A stretch of 64,000 nt of DNA from assembly GCA_964514105.1 (NCBI GenBank), contig CAZEPJ010000003.1:79160-143159 (forward strand), read 5' to 3'. Positions 40,802 to 49,332 of the stretch are shown here, piece by piece. Origin of the DNA: CAZEPJ01 sp964514105 (GTDB taxonomy: Bacteria > Desulfobacterota > Desulfocorpusculales > Desulfocorpusculum). Position numbers and translations under genes: made by a program. The notes under the pieces were generated by a model that ran no database searches, was not told where the DNA came from, and saw nothing but the letters and a program-made list of their open reading frames with translations. How positions within the stretch are numbered: position 1 is the stretch's first letter; the number at the start of each line of letters is the position of its first letter.

Positions 40802-42721
40802 TCATTGAACGCTGTTGACCAGGATGGAGGTGCGGATGACGCCCTGCCTTCCGTCCCGGTACGTGACCGACGCCTCCACGGCGATGGCGTCCAGGCCGCC
40901 GTACAGGGCGTCGATGAGATCCCTGTACCGCTCCTCCACGAAGGTGCGCCGGAGCTTCCGGGTCCGGGTAAGCTCGGCCTCATCGGCGTCGAACTCCTTG
41001 TGGAGGTTGACAAAGCGCAGCACCCTGGCGTATTCGGGCAGCGTCTTGTTGACGCGCAGGATCTCCTGCCGGACCAGCTCCACGACCTGGGGTTTCTGGG
41101 AGAGGTCCGCGAAGGTGGTGTAGGCGATGTGGTTGGACTCGGCGAACCGCCCCACGTTCTCCAGGTCGATGTTGACCAGGGCGGCCACGAAGTCCCGGGC
41201 CTCGCCGCCCACCACCAGCACGTCCTTGATGTACGGGCTGAAGCGCAGCCGGACCTCCGTGTACTGGGGGGAGAACTTGCGCCCTCCGGACAGGGGCTTG
41301 AGGTCCTCCATGCGGTCGATGACGATGAGGTGCCCCTCCTCGTCGATGTACCCGAAGTCCCCTGAGCAGTAGTAGCCGTCCTTGAACTTCTTGGCCGTGG
41401 CCTCGGGGTTCTTGTAGTACCCCGCATACATGAACCGGCTCTTGACCAGGATCTCTCCCTCGTCGGAGATCCTGACCTCGGTCCACGGCATGGGCCGGCC
41501 CGAGGTCTCGGGGCGCACTTCGCCGGGCCGGGGGATGGAGACGACCCCCATCTCCGTGCTCCCGTAAAAGAGCTTGATCTCAATGCCCAAGGCCAGGAAG
41601 TAACGGATGATCTCCGGGCTCAGGGCCCCACCGGCCGAGTAGACCACCTTCACGCGCTTCAGTCCCAGGCGGTCCCTCAGGGCCCGAAAGGCCCCCTGGT
41701 ACGCCAGCCACCCCATGAGCCGATGGCGGAGGCCCAACGGCTGCCGCCTGATCTTCCGGTCGGCAATCCCCAGTCCCGCCTCCAGGCATCGACGGTAGAG
41801 CCACCGCCGGATGGGGGTGGAGTCCAGGATGCGGGCTTGGACCATGCTGTTGACGCTCTCCCAGAGCCGGGCGCCGTAAAACAGTACATTGGGGCCGATC
41901 TCCCGGATGTTCTCCTGCACGGTCTCGGGCTCCTCGGGAAAATTCACCCGCAGCCCGGCGATGAGGCCCCCTGCGATCCCCAACCCCTGTTCGGTGGCCC
42001 AGGCTGGGGGGATAAAGGAGAGGTACTCCAGGCCCTCCCGGTCCCACTGGTCCACCTGCGCCCAGGCCCGAATCCCCTCCACCAGCCATCCCTGCCCCAG
42101 CATGGCGCCCTTGGGCAGTCCCGTGGTGCCCGAGGTGTAGCAAAGCACCGCGATCTCGTCCCCCCGTCCCTGGTCCACCAGGGCGTCGAAGCGCTCCGGG
42201 TGCTCCCTGTGTTCCCGCCTCCCCAGCTCCAGCAGTTCATCCATGGAGAGCAGATCCGGATCGTCGTACCCCCAGAGTCCCTTGGGGTCCCAGTAGATGA
42301 CCTTGCGAAGGGCGGGGACCGACCTCTTGATCTCCAGGACCTTGTCGACCTGCTCCTGGTCGTGGGCCACCACGAAGCGGGCGTCGGCGTGCTCCACGTA
42401 GTACTGGACCTCCTTGGGCACGCAGTCGGTGAAGACCCCCACGGCCACACCCCCGGCGCACTGGGCCGCCAGCTCGGCCCAGAACCACTCGGGCTTGTTC
42501 TCCCCGATGATCAGGACCTTGTCCCCCCGCTCGAGCCCCAGGCTCACCATGCCCAGGGTCAGGGCCCTGACCCGCTCGTGATAGTCGGCCCAGGTGTACC
42601 GCTTCCAGACCCCCCGGTCCTTGACCCGCATGGCCACCTCGCGGTGTCCCAGGCGTCGGGCCTTCTCCCTGAGGAGCTTGGGCAGGGTGTCCAAGGGGGC
42701 CCCCTGTGCCTCAACCCTCAC
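40802..42721 (-). CDS. AMP-dependent long-chain-type acyl-CoA synthetase in the Liv operon
   Basis: The 639-residue ANL enzyme is of the larger long-chain (FadD15-like) subfamily. It has P-loop VLCYTSGTTGLPKGAMLG, a long insert with the motif NVLFYGARLWESVNSMV, the adenine motif FYGSTEMGVVSIP, and hinge GDFGYIDEEGHLIVIDRMED. The C-terminal catalytic Lys is probably in the TRTRKLRRTFVEERY segment. The start is GTG 42721, which overlaps the livG stop by 11 bp, with GGAGGAGG upstream. Its place between livG and livH suggests that the imported substrate is activated to a CoA ester immediately. Confidence 0.88.
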   Translation of the reverse strand: MRVEAQGAPLDTLPKLLREKARRLGHREVAMRVKDRGVWKRYTWADYHERVRALTLGMVSLGLERGDKVLIIGENKPEWFWAELAAQCAGGVAVGVFTDCVPKEVQYYVEHADARFVVAHDQEQVDKVLEIKRSVPALRKVIYWDPKGLWGYDDPDLLSMDELLELGRREHREHPERFDALVDQGRGDEIAVLCYTSGTTGLPKGAMLGQGWLVEGIRAWAQVDQWDREGLEYLSFIPPAWATEQGLGIAGGLIAGLRVNFPEEPETVQENIREIGPNVLFYGARLWESVNSMVQARILDSTPIRRWLYRRCLEAGLGIADRKIRRQPLGLRHRLMGWLAYQGAFRALRDRLGLKRVKVVYSAGGALSPEIIRYFLALGIEIKLFYGSTEMGVVSIPRPGEVRPETSGRPMPWTEVRISDEGEILVKSRFMYAGYYKNPEATAKKFKDGYYCSGDFGYIDEEGHLIVIDRMEDLKPLSGGRKFSPQYTEVRLRFSPYIKDVLVVGGEARDFVAALVNIDLENVGRFAESNHIAYTTFADLSQKPQVVELVRQEILRVNKTLPEYARVLRFVNLHKEFDADEAELTRTRKLRRTFVEERYRDLIDALYGGLDAIAVEASVTYRDGRQGVIRTSILVNSVQ

Positions 42722-43517
42722 CGGCCTCCTCCTCTCCCAAATACGCCTGGATGACCCGGGGGTTCTGGACGATCTCCAGGGGCGGGCCCTCGGCGATCCT
42801 GTTTCCGAAGTCCAGGACCACGGCCCGGTCCGCCGTGTCCAGGATGACCTCCATGTCGTGCTCCACGATCATCATGGGGATACGGCGGCGCTCGAAGACG
42901 TCCAGGATGAAGCGGGCCATGTCCTCCTTTTCCTCCAGGTTCATCCCGGCCATGGGCTCGTCCAGGAGCAGCAGCGTGGGGTCCATGGCCAGGGCCCTGC
43001 CCAGCTCCACCCGCTTGCGGACCCCGTACGGCAGGGTCCCCACGACCTTCTTGCGGACCGCCTCCAGCTCCAGGAAATCGATGATCTCCTCCACCACCTC
43101 CCGGTGGCGGATCTCCTCTCTGCGGGCCGGGCCGAAGAACAAGGCTCCCGCCAGGGCCCCCCGCCTCATGTGGATGTGGCGCGCCGCCAGGAGGTTCTCC
43201 AGCACATTGAGACCGGTGTAAAGCTCAATGTTCTGGAAGGTCCTGGAGATCCCCAGTTCCGCGATGCGGTGGGGCTTGAGTTGATGGATGGGCCGGCCCC
43301 GGAACTGTATGGACCCGCGCTGGGGCCGGTAGAAGCCGTTGATGCAGTTGAGCAGGCTGGTCTTGCCCGCCCCGTTGGGTCCGATGATGGCCAGGATCTC
43401 ATGGGCCCCCACGCGCAGGTGGAGGTTGGTGAGGGCCTGGAGTCCTCCGAAGGCCAGATGGAGGCCTGCGATCTCCAGCACCGGGTCGCCCGTGGCAGCC
43501 GCGTGTCGAGTCTCCAT
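42711..43517 (-). CDS. livG: Branched-chain amino acid-type ABC transporter ATP-binding protein LivG
   Basis: The 268-residue ATPase has Walker A IIGPNGAGKTSLLNC, the LivG-specific GISRTFQNIELYTGLNVLENL, and Walker B LLLLDEPMAGMNLEEKEDM. The signature motif is degenerate, reading LPYGVRKRVELGRAL where LSYG(Q/E)QR is usual. It pairs with LivF. ATG 43517 follows AAGGAGACA. It lies about 64 bp after the crotonase gene. Confidence 0.9.
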   Translation of the reverse strand: METRHAAATGDPVLEIAGLHLAFGGLQALTNLHLRVGAHEILAIIGPNGAGKTSLLNCINGFYRPQRGSIQFRGRPIHQLKPHRIAELGISRTFQNIELYTGLNVLENLLAARHIHMRRGALAGALFFGPARREEIRHREVVEEIIDFLELEAVRKKVVGTLPYGVRKRVELGRALAMDPTLLLLDEPMAGMNLEEKEDMARFILDVFERRRIPMMIVEHDMEVILDTADRAVVLDFGNRIAEGPPLEIVQNPRVIQAYLGEEEAGEG

Positions 43518-43581
43518 TGTCTCCTTCCGGCCGGGTGGTTCGCACTGCGGGGGCCGTTGCATCTGCACCGCATCACGCGTC

Positions 43582-44475
43582 TCAGGGCTCCGGCACACCA
43601 TGGGGCCGCATGGCCGCCGGCCCCTGGCTGTAATCCCCGAACGGGCCGTCGCGCTCTGCCACGGCAGCCCCCACGCCCCGTTCGAAGGCGGTCCGGACGA
43701 ACTGTCTTCCCTCGGGGATGTTGCGCATGTATCCGTCCAGGATGGGCCCCAGGGTCTGGGTGCTGTGGAGGCCCATGTTCTCGTAGGCCTGGTTGACGAT
43801 GAGCTTCATGGCCATGAGCTGGGCCACGGGGTTCCGGGCCATGCGCTCGGCCCAGTACCGGACCTCCTCGGCGAGCCTTTCCACTGGAACGGCCTTGTTG
43901 ATGAGCCCCATCTCGGCGGCCTCTTTGCCGCTGAGCGAGTCCCCGGTGAGGGCCAGGAGCTTCACCCGGGTGAGTCCCAGGCGGTAGATCCACATGCCGC
44001 TCAGGTAGCATCCCCAGACACGGGAGTACGGCGTGCCGATCCTGGCGTCCTCCGAAGCGATGACCACGTCGCAGCAGAGCACCATGTCGGATCCCCCGCC
44101 CACGCACCAGCCGTGGACCTGGGCCACCACGGGTTTGGGGCTTCGCCACAGGCTCATGAACTTGGGGACGGGGGCCACAAAGGGGCTCGTGGTCATCATC
44201 AGGTCCCTTCCCGGGTCCCAGGGCTCGCTTCCCCCCACCCCGCCCCACTGGGCGAAGTGCTCCAGGTTGTCCGAGAAGTCAAACCCTGCGCAGAAGGCCT
44301 TCCCCGCCCCCTTGAGGACGATGACGTGCACCCCGGGGTCTGCGTTGGCCTGGATCACGGCCTGCTCGATCTCCTCTGGCATGGGGGGGCGAATGGTGTT
44401 GAACTTCTCGGGGCGGTTGAGGGTAATGGTAGCGATGCGGTCCGACGCGCTGTACAGGATGGTCTCGTACGACAT
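43582..44475 (-). CDS. Crotonase-fold protein lacking the usual catalytic Glu residues
   Basis: This 297-residue enoyl-CoA hydratase/isomerase-family protein has TLNRPEKFNTI, the CoA loop GAGKAFCAGFDFSDN and VHGWCVGGGSDMVLCCDVVI. Where hydratases have the first catalytic Glu (GGGCEL), it reads GGGSDM. The second Glu region reads GTPYSRVWGCYLS, also without Glu. It is therefore unlikely to be a simple hydratase; an isomerase, decarboxylase, thioesterase or C-C lyase of the same fold is possible. ATG 44475 follows GGAGGAGGCGTC. It lies 13 bp after the TetR gene. Confidence 0.8.
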   Translation of the reverse strand: MSYETILYSASDRIATITLNRPEKFNTIRPPMPEEIEQAVIQANADPGVHVIVLKGAGKAFCAGFDFSDNLEHFAQWGGVGGSEPWDPGRDLMMTTSPFVAPVPKFMSLWRSPKPVVAQVHGWCVGGGSDMVLCCDVVIASEDARIGTPYSRVWGCYLSGMWIYRLGLTRVKLLALTGDSLSGKEAAEMGLINKAVPVERLAEEVRYWAERMARNPVAQLMAMKLIVNQAYENMGLHSTQTLGPILDGYMRNIPEGRQFVRTAFERGVGAAVAERDGPFGDYSQGPAAMRPHGVPEP

Positions 44476-44488
44476 GACGCCTCCTCCA

Positions 44489-45160
44489 TCAACGTTTCAC
44501 GGCCACGGAGGAGATGACCAACTCCTCTGCCAGCCTGAGGGTGGGCCTCAAGAATCGCTTTCCCGGCTTCTCCCTCGACTTGATCTCCTCGATCTGGGCG
44601 ATGCCCAGAAAAAGCCCCCAGAGCACATCCACCAGCCCATGGGGGTCAACCGGAGCCAGGAGCCCCCGCTCCACCGCCAAGGCCACGATCTCCCTGGCGG
44701 ACCGGAAGTTCCTGGCGCCCCGGGCGTCGAGGACCCCTCGCACCTCCAGGTGCAACTCCTTGACCAGGTCCAGGTACTGAAAGAGCTGCAGGATCCGGAA
44801 GGCGTCGGGCGCCGCCGCATACGCCCCATACAGGACCCTGAAGAGATCCCGGATCAGATCCCCGCCGGTGGCGTGCTTTCCGGCCAGGAGCTTGGCCTCG
44901 ATGCGGTGGAGCCGCCTCCCCACGTCGTCCACCAGGGGAAGCATGAGGCTGAAGAACAGGTCGTCCTTGGTCCTGAAATACTGATAGATCGTCGGCTTGC
45001 TCAGGGCCGCCTCCAAGGCGATCTCATCCATGGTGGCCTTACGGTACCCCTTGGAGAAGAAGACCTTCTTGGCGGCATCCTGGATCTCCTGGACGCGCCG
45101 GTCCCGCTCCCGTTGCTTGCGCGCCCGGATAACCCTCCGATGATCCAGGGCGTTCTCCAC
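44489..45160 (-). CDS. TetR/AcrR family transcriptional regulator
   Basis: The 223-residue regulator has an N-terminal helix-turn-helix at about residues 22-68 (IQDAAKKVFFSKGYRKATMDEIA and LSKPTIYQYFRTKDDLF). A helical C-terminal ligand domain follows. TetR proteins in such settings often respond to acyl-CoAs or imported acids. The start is GTG 45160; upstream frames have no better start. It heads the Liv unit and probably controls it together with itself. A short inverted repeat overlaps its predicted promoter. Confidence 0.87.
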   Translation of the reverse strand: MENALDHRRVIRARKQRERDRRVQEIQDAAKKVFFSKGYRKATMDEIALEAALSKPTIYQYFRTKDDLFFSLMLPLVDDVGRRLHRIEAKLLAGKHATGGDLIRDLFRVLYGAYAAAPDAFRILQLFQYLDLVKELHLEVRGVLDARGARNFRSAREIVALAVERGLLAPVDPHGLVDVLWGLFLGIAQIEEIKSREKPGKRFLRPTLRLAEELVISSVAVKR

Positions 45161-45580
45161 TTGCGCAGCCTCTTACCGGCCGGCCCGGGGGAACGGGCCG
45201 GGTCCCGTCGCCCCGGAGGGGAGATGCCGCCGGGGGTCCTCGTCACCGGGGGAGCCCAGACGCCGACGCCGCGATCCTTTCCACCGGCAGGCCCAGGATG
45301 AGAGACAGAGCTGCCGCTTCCTTTCGCCCTGGATCGCGGGACTTGACGGTGAGTAGGTTTCATACTCGCAGTCAACAACCCTTGTCAAGAAAAAAGAAGC
45401 GGGGCCGTGGTGTCTCAGTTGCGGGGGGGGGGCGGAGGCACGTTGCAACCGAACGGGGATTGTGGTACCGAATCCATTTCAGGAAGGGCTTCCTTCACAC
45501 CACAAGCGGGCCTGCGGCCAGCCCCTTCACAACGGGCGTGCTGGGCCCGGCAATACGGCGACGCATGGAGGCAACGGCGC
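45161..45580. other. Divergent intergenic region between the TetR and EthD-like genes
   Basis: The 420 bp contain the TetR promoter and a palindrome AGGAAG-GG-CTTCCT at 45481-45494. No gene is supported. No good plus-strand -35/-10 pair for the EthD-like gene was found. Confidence 0.4.
45359..45388 (-). promoter_or_regulatory. Predicted sigma-70 promoter of the TetR-Liv unit with overlapping inverted repeat
   Basis: A perfect TTGACA (45383-45388) and TATGAA (45359-45364) are 18 bp apart on the minus strand. GAGTA (45351-45355) and its inverted copy TACTC (45363-45367) overlap the -10, as an autoregulatory operator would. The leader before the GTG at 45160 is about 190 nt. Confidence 0.5.
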
Positions 45581-45892
45581 ATGTTCAAGGTGAGCGTCAT
45601 GTATCCAAACGAGGACGGGGCGCGGTTCGACTTCGATTACTACCGCACCAGGCACATGTCCCTGGCCATGGAGCACCTGGGGCCTTTCGGTCTCATCCGG
45701 ACCGAGGTGAACCGGGGGCTGTCCGGCGGCGGCGGACAGCCCGCGCCGTACATCTGCATCGGCAACCTCTACTTCAACTCCGCGGAGGGCTACGAGCGGG
45801 GGATCGCCCAGGCGGGCGCCGTCCTCCGGGGGGACATCCCCAACTTCACCAATGTCACCCCCATCCGTCTCATCAGCGAGATCCTGGAATGA
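45581..45892 (+). CDS. EthD-domain (dimeric alpha/beta barrel) protein
   Basis: The 103-residue protein has the EthD-family pattern VSVMYPNEDGARFDFDYYRTRHMSLAMEHL broken as KVSVMYPN near residue 3 and YYRTRHM near residue 20. A C-terminal DIPNFTNVTPIRLISEIL completes it. EthD was first found in ethyl tert-butyl ether degradation, but most relatives have no known function. GGAGG lies about 10 nt before ATG 45581. It is a single gene between unrelated neighbours. Confidence 0.75.
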   Translation: MFKVSVMYPNEDGARFDFDYYRTRHMSLAMEHLGPFGLIRTEVNRGLSGGGGQPAPYICIGNLYFNSAEGYERGIAQAGAVLRGDIPNFTNVTPIRLISEILE

Positions 45893-45958
45893 GCGCGTCG
45901 GACGCCTGGCCGGGGTTCCCGATCCCAGAGCGGCAGCCGTAGGGGCGCGCTCCTGCCC

Positions 45959-46711
45959 TCACGCCCGGCCCAGGAGGGTGAGGAATTCCCCCCAGTCCGA
46001 CACCCGGGGCACCGCCCCGTCCGGGCTGGCCGCGTTGAGGTAGGACGCGTCGGCGATGTACCGCATGGCCCGGTCCTGGGTGTAGGTGAACCAGACGGGG
46101 CGGACCCCTGCGGCCCGGGCTCCGTGGATGTCGGGGCCGGGGTCGTCGCCCACGTACAGGGTCTCCTCGGGCCGGGCTTCCAGGGCCGCCGCCAGCCGGT
46201 GGAAGACCGAGGGGTGGGGCTTGCGGTATCCCAGTTCGCCGGAGATGAGAAGGGCATCGAACCACCCCGGAAGCTCCAGGTCGTTCAGGATCCGCCGCGC
46301 CGCCGGGCCGTGGGTGAAATTTGACAGGAGGCCCAGCCGGTAGTGGGGCCGCAGGGCGGCCAGCATCTCGCGGGTTCCCGGGATGAGCCGGCAGCTCTCT
46401 CGAAAGGCGGAGAAGTACGCGTCCACGGCCGAGGCGACGCGCGGATCCTCTGGCGGGACCTCGTGCCCCAGGCTCCCCAACGCCTCGCTGATCCAGAATC
46501 GGTTGTGGGTCTCCCGTCCGTCCTCCTGGGTGGCCTTGAGAAAGCGGATGGCCGCCTGCCGGTGCACCTCCCGGAACCGATCCCGATCCACGGGCAGCCC
46601 GCTGTCCCTCAAGCTCCCCGCCAGGCGATCGAAGGCCTCGCCCAGGGTGTCCGGCTCCACGGTGAGCAGGGTGTTGAACAGGTCGAATCCGATGGCCGAA
46701 ATCCGCTCCAT
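45959..46711 (-). CDS. HAD-IA family hydrolase, haloacid-dehalogenase-like
   Basis: The 250-residue HAD protein has motif I IGFDLFNTLL (nucleophile Asp; the second position is Phe, not the Asp of phosphatases), motif II LGLLSNFTHG, motif III GYRKPHPSVFHR and motif IV LYVGDDPGPDIHGA. The missing second Asp resembles 2-haloacid dehalogenases, though many such proteins are phosphatases. GGAG lies 8 nt before ATG 46711; an in-frame start at 46765 is possible. It follows the nitroreductase gene in the same direction after 72 bp. Confidence 0.83.
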   Translation of the reverse strand: MERISAIGFDLFNTLLTVEPDTLGEAFDRLAGSLRDSGLPVDRDRFREVHRQAAIRFLKATQEDGRETHNRFWISEALGSLGHEVPPEDPRVASAVDAYFSAFRESCRLIPGTREMLAALRPHYRLGLLSNFTHGPAARRILNDLELPGWFDALLISGELGYRKPHPSVFHRLAAALEARPEETLYVGDDPGPDIHGARAAGVRPVWFTYTQDRAMRYIADASYLNAASPDGAVPRVSDWGEFLTLLGRA

Positions 46712-46783
46712 CCGGTGGCTCCATCCCGCGGGAGAAGCAACGGCGGCACCCCCCGGCTTCCACATCCCGCGCCGCTCGCCCCG

Positions 46784-47329
46784 TCAGCCGGGCCGGCCGT
46801 ACGGCCTGCCATAGCTGTTCAAATGGACCTTCTCGTACTGGAGTTCGTCCCTGGATCGAGGCGCCTTGGTCTCGTCGGGGTGACCCACGGCGATGATGGA
46901 CTGCACCGTCATCCCCTGGGGCAGGCCCAGGAGCCGGCGGATGTAATCCTGGGCAGTCTCCTCCGGGCCGTGCATCCGCTCCCGGATCTGGATCCAGCAG
47001 GCCCCCAGGCCCAACGATTCGGCCGCCAGCAGAAGGAACGTGGAGGCGATGGAGGCGTCTTCCACCCAGACGTCGGATCGCTCGGGACGGGCGCATACCA
47101 CGATCCCCAACGGCGCCCCCTTGAGAAACGCCGAGCCGTGCTCCTTGGATTCCGACAACCGCTCAAGCAGCTCCCGGTCCGTGACCACGATGAACTCCCA
47201 CGGCGTTCCCGCCTTGGACGAGGGCGGCCGCAGGGCGGCCTCCACGAGGAGGTCGATCTTCTCCTGCTCCACGGGCGTCTCCTGAAACTTGCGGATGCTT
47301 CGGCGCTTCTGGATCAACGACATGAACAT
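46784..47329 (-). CDS. Nitroreductase family protein
   Basis: The 181-residue FMN-binding protein has the phosphate motif LIQKRRSIRKFQETPV, the AALRPPSSKAGTPWEF isoalloxazine motif, and the central LLLAAESLGLGACWIQI. It ends with VGHPDETKAPRSRDEL. It is only distantly related to the nitroreductase at 11443. Two ATGs (47329 and 47323) could start it. The substrate is unknown. Confidence 0.85.
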   Translation of the reverse strand: MFMSLIQKRRSIRKFQETPVEQEKIDLLVEAALRPPSSKAGTPWEFIVVTDRELLERLSESKEHGSAFLKGAPLGIVVCARPERSDVWVEDASIASTFLLLAAESLGLGACWIQIRERMHGPEETAQDYIRRLLGLPQGMTVQSIIAVGHPDETKAPRSRDELQYEKVHLNSYGRPYGRPG

Positions 47330-47439
47330 GGGTCAACGCTCCCTCATCGGGGGATTCCCCTCCCGTGGCCGGCGGGTTTCCAAGGGGTAGGGTTTCATGG
47401 TGACACACGCCCCGAGGCCCGGTCAAGGACGCCTCGGGA

Positions 47440-48001
47440 TTGCCCCTCCGCCTCGCCGGGGTATCCTCCTGGGTCCTCCTCACCCACTGCCACGTGGACC
47501 GCATCGGGGGGCTGGCCCAGATCGTGGGGGAACGCTCGCCCAGAGTCGTGTGTCACGCCGGAGACTTGGATGCCAACCAGACCGGTGAGCCCCGTCCAAC
47601 GGCGTCCTGCTGGCACGGGGTCCGCCCCTCCCCCGTTCGGGTGGACCGCGCGCTGCGGGCCCCGGAAAAGGTGGTTCAGGCAGGTGACGCGAGCCTGCGC
47701 TGCCTCCACACCCCGGGCTCCATTTCCGTGCGCTGGGATAGGCTCAGGCAGGATCCTCTTCGGTCAGGACATCCATGGCCCGTTCTTGCCCGAGTTCGGG
47801 TCCGACCTGGCCCGGTGGGCCGCTTCCATGCAACGAGTCCTGGCTCTTGGCCCGAACGTTCTCTGCGAGGGGCGCTGCGGCATTTTCCGCCACCGGGCGG
47901 AGGTGAAGCGGTCCATCCGGGGGCATCTGCGGCGGCAGGGGTTCCAGAGAGCCCTGCGCCTTCCCGCGGGTCACCTCCGCTGTCGCCGCTCCCCCTCGTA
48001 G
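47440..48001 (+). pseudogene. Frameshifted metallo-beta-lactamase-fold hydrolase remnant
   Basis: One frame gives VLLTHCHVDRIGGLAQIVGE and, about 80 residues on, LRCLHTPGSISVRWD, the THxHxDxxGG and TPG motifs of the MBL fold. The match then jumps to another frame near 47740-47745 and continues as GRILFGQDIHGPFLPEF and VLCEGRCGIFRHRAEV to the stop at 48001. The usual metal His after Asp (DH) is Arg, and about 60 N-terminal residues are missing. The gene is thus decayed, or the assembly has an indel. It overlaps the end of the DUF4139 gene by 31 bp. Confidence 0.6.
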
Positions 48002-49332
48002 TACCTCACGCTGTACGTGAACTCCCTCTTCTCGTGGGGCTTGAGCTCCAGGGTGAACTTGACCGTGTCCATGTCCACCTTCTCCAGCTGCCCGTGCTCC
48101 TCCTTGCCGGGTTTGAGCTCGAAGAACTGGTGCTTGAGGTTTCGAGAAACCTCCACGCGGGCCGCCGCGTCCCGGTTGTTCTTCACCGTCACGGTCCAGT
48201 CCTGGACCTCCTCGTGCCCATCGATGTTTCGGTCCTTGTTGAAGCTGAAGTTCTCGGTGCGGGTCCGCATCATCTTGGGCTCCACCGAGACCTTGCGGAC
48301 CGGACCCAGGTTCAGCTCCGCCTTCTGGTCCACGGGGATGTACCTGGCGCTGTCCGCCCCCTCGTATGCCAGGTGCCCTGCCTGGTCCACGGTGCGGTAA
48401 ACCTTGACCGCTCCGTCGGGAAGGGGGGTGTCGCCCAGCTTGTGGGCCTTGTCGTTGGCAAACGACAGGAATCGCACCACATCCCCGCCATACCGCTCTT
48501 CCTCGAACTTGTAGAGGTTCACCACGGGGATGCCCGAGGCCTGGAAGGACGGCAGCCGCTTGGACCAGGCGTTGAAGATGGTCTCGGTCCCCTCGATGGT
48601 GTACAGAAAATACTCCGAGAGCCCCTCCTTGACGATCTCCTTGGGGCGGGGGGCGAGAGAAGGAGGGGCGGCGGCGTCCATGGCCGCCTCCGCCCGCTTC
48701 ATGAGCCTGCGCCGCTCGTTGACCAGGCCGGGGGGGCCGCCGACGGTGTCGACGGGCGACCCGTAGGGAGCGGCGCGGCGGGCCAGCTCGGCGATCTGAT
48801 CCAGCAGGTGGATCTTTCCCACCACGAGGCGGGTCTGGGCGTTGGCGTAGTCCTCGCCCGAGTTGTTGGTCACCCGAACGAAACCCTGGAGTCCCATGGT
48901 CCGCTCGTCCGCCGAAAGGGTGGCCATGTAGAAGGCCCGCCAACTGATGCCGCTGGTGAAGAAGGTGATCTCCACCGGCACCTCCCCCTCCACCTGCGAC
49001 TGCACGGTCCAGATCCCCTGGGTGTTGATGCGGGGCGGGTACGCGATGTCCATGAGCTGCACCGCGTCGGGCCGCTGGGTGGCCTTGAGGTCCAGGCTCG
49101 TGGGGTCGATGAGGGTGTTGGCCCAGCCGAAGGAAAGCTTGTTGATCCCCCTGCGCAGGGTGAGCTTGCGCCGCTCCCGCACCAGGGTCAGGTCCGCCGA
49201 GTTGTAGATGGTGATCTGGACGGATTCCCGCTCGGGCAGGGTGACCAGGTCGATCCCGGCCTCGGCCGGGGCCCCGGGCAAGGCCGACAGGAGCACCATG
49301 AGCGCCAGGGGCGCCCGCAGAGACGTCTTCAT
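47971..49332 (-). CDS. DUF4139-family secreted protein (paralogue 2)
   Basis: The 453-residue protein has a signal peptide (cleavage near APAEA-G) and a DUF4139-type beta-rich domain. Shared blocks with its neighbour are SVQITIYNSADLTLVRERRKL, LIDPTSLDLKATQRPDAVQL, and VRVTNNSGEDYANAQTRLVVG. A C-terminal VQDWTVTVKNNRDAAARVEVS is the second shared block. Function is unknown; related domains occur in eukaryotic mucoidy-inhibitor-like proteins. Its ATG overlaps the stop of the paralogue upstream by 4 bp (ATGA), so both are made together. Confidence 0.75.
   Translation of the reverse strand: MKTSLRAPLALMVLLSALPGAPAEAGIDLVTLPERESVQITIYNSADLTLVRERRKLTLRRGINKLSFGWANTLIDPTSLDLKATQRPDAVQLMDIAYPPRINTQGIWTVQSQVEGEVPVEITFFTSGISWRAFYMATLSADERTMGLQGFVRVTNNSGEDYANAQTRLVVGKIHLLDQIAELARRAAPYGSPVDTVGGPPGLVNERRRLMKRAEAAMDAAAPPSLAPRPKEIVKEGLSEYFLYTIEGTETIFNAWSKRLPSFQASGIPVVNLYKFEEERYGGDVVRFLSFANDKAHKLGDTPLPDGAVKVYRTVDQAGHLAYEGADSARYIPVDQKAELNLGPVRKVSVEPKMMRTRTENFSFNKDRNIDGHEEVQDWTVTVKNNRDAAARVEVSRNLKHQFFELKPGKEEHGQLEKVDMDTVKFTLELKPHEKREFTYSVRYYEGERRQRR

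Noticed and set aside
33018..45892. A tert-butyl ether degradation locus, from the mutase plus the EthD-like gene
   Set aside because: EthD-like proteins are common and this one is on the other strand beyond the TetR promoter. No monooxygenase or ferredoxin genes are present.
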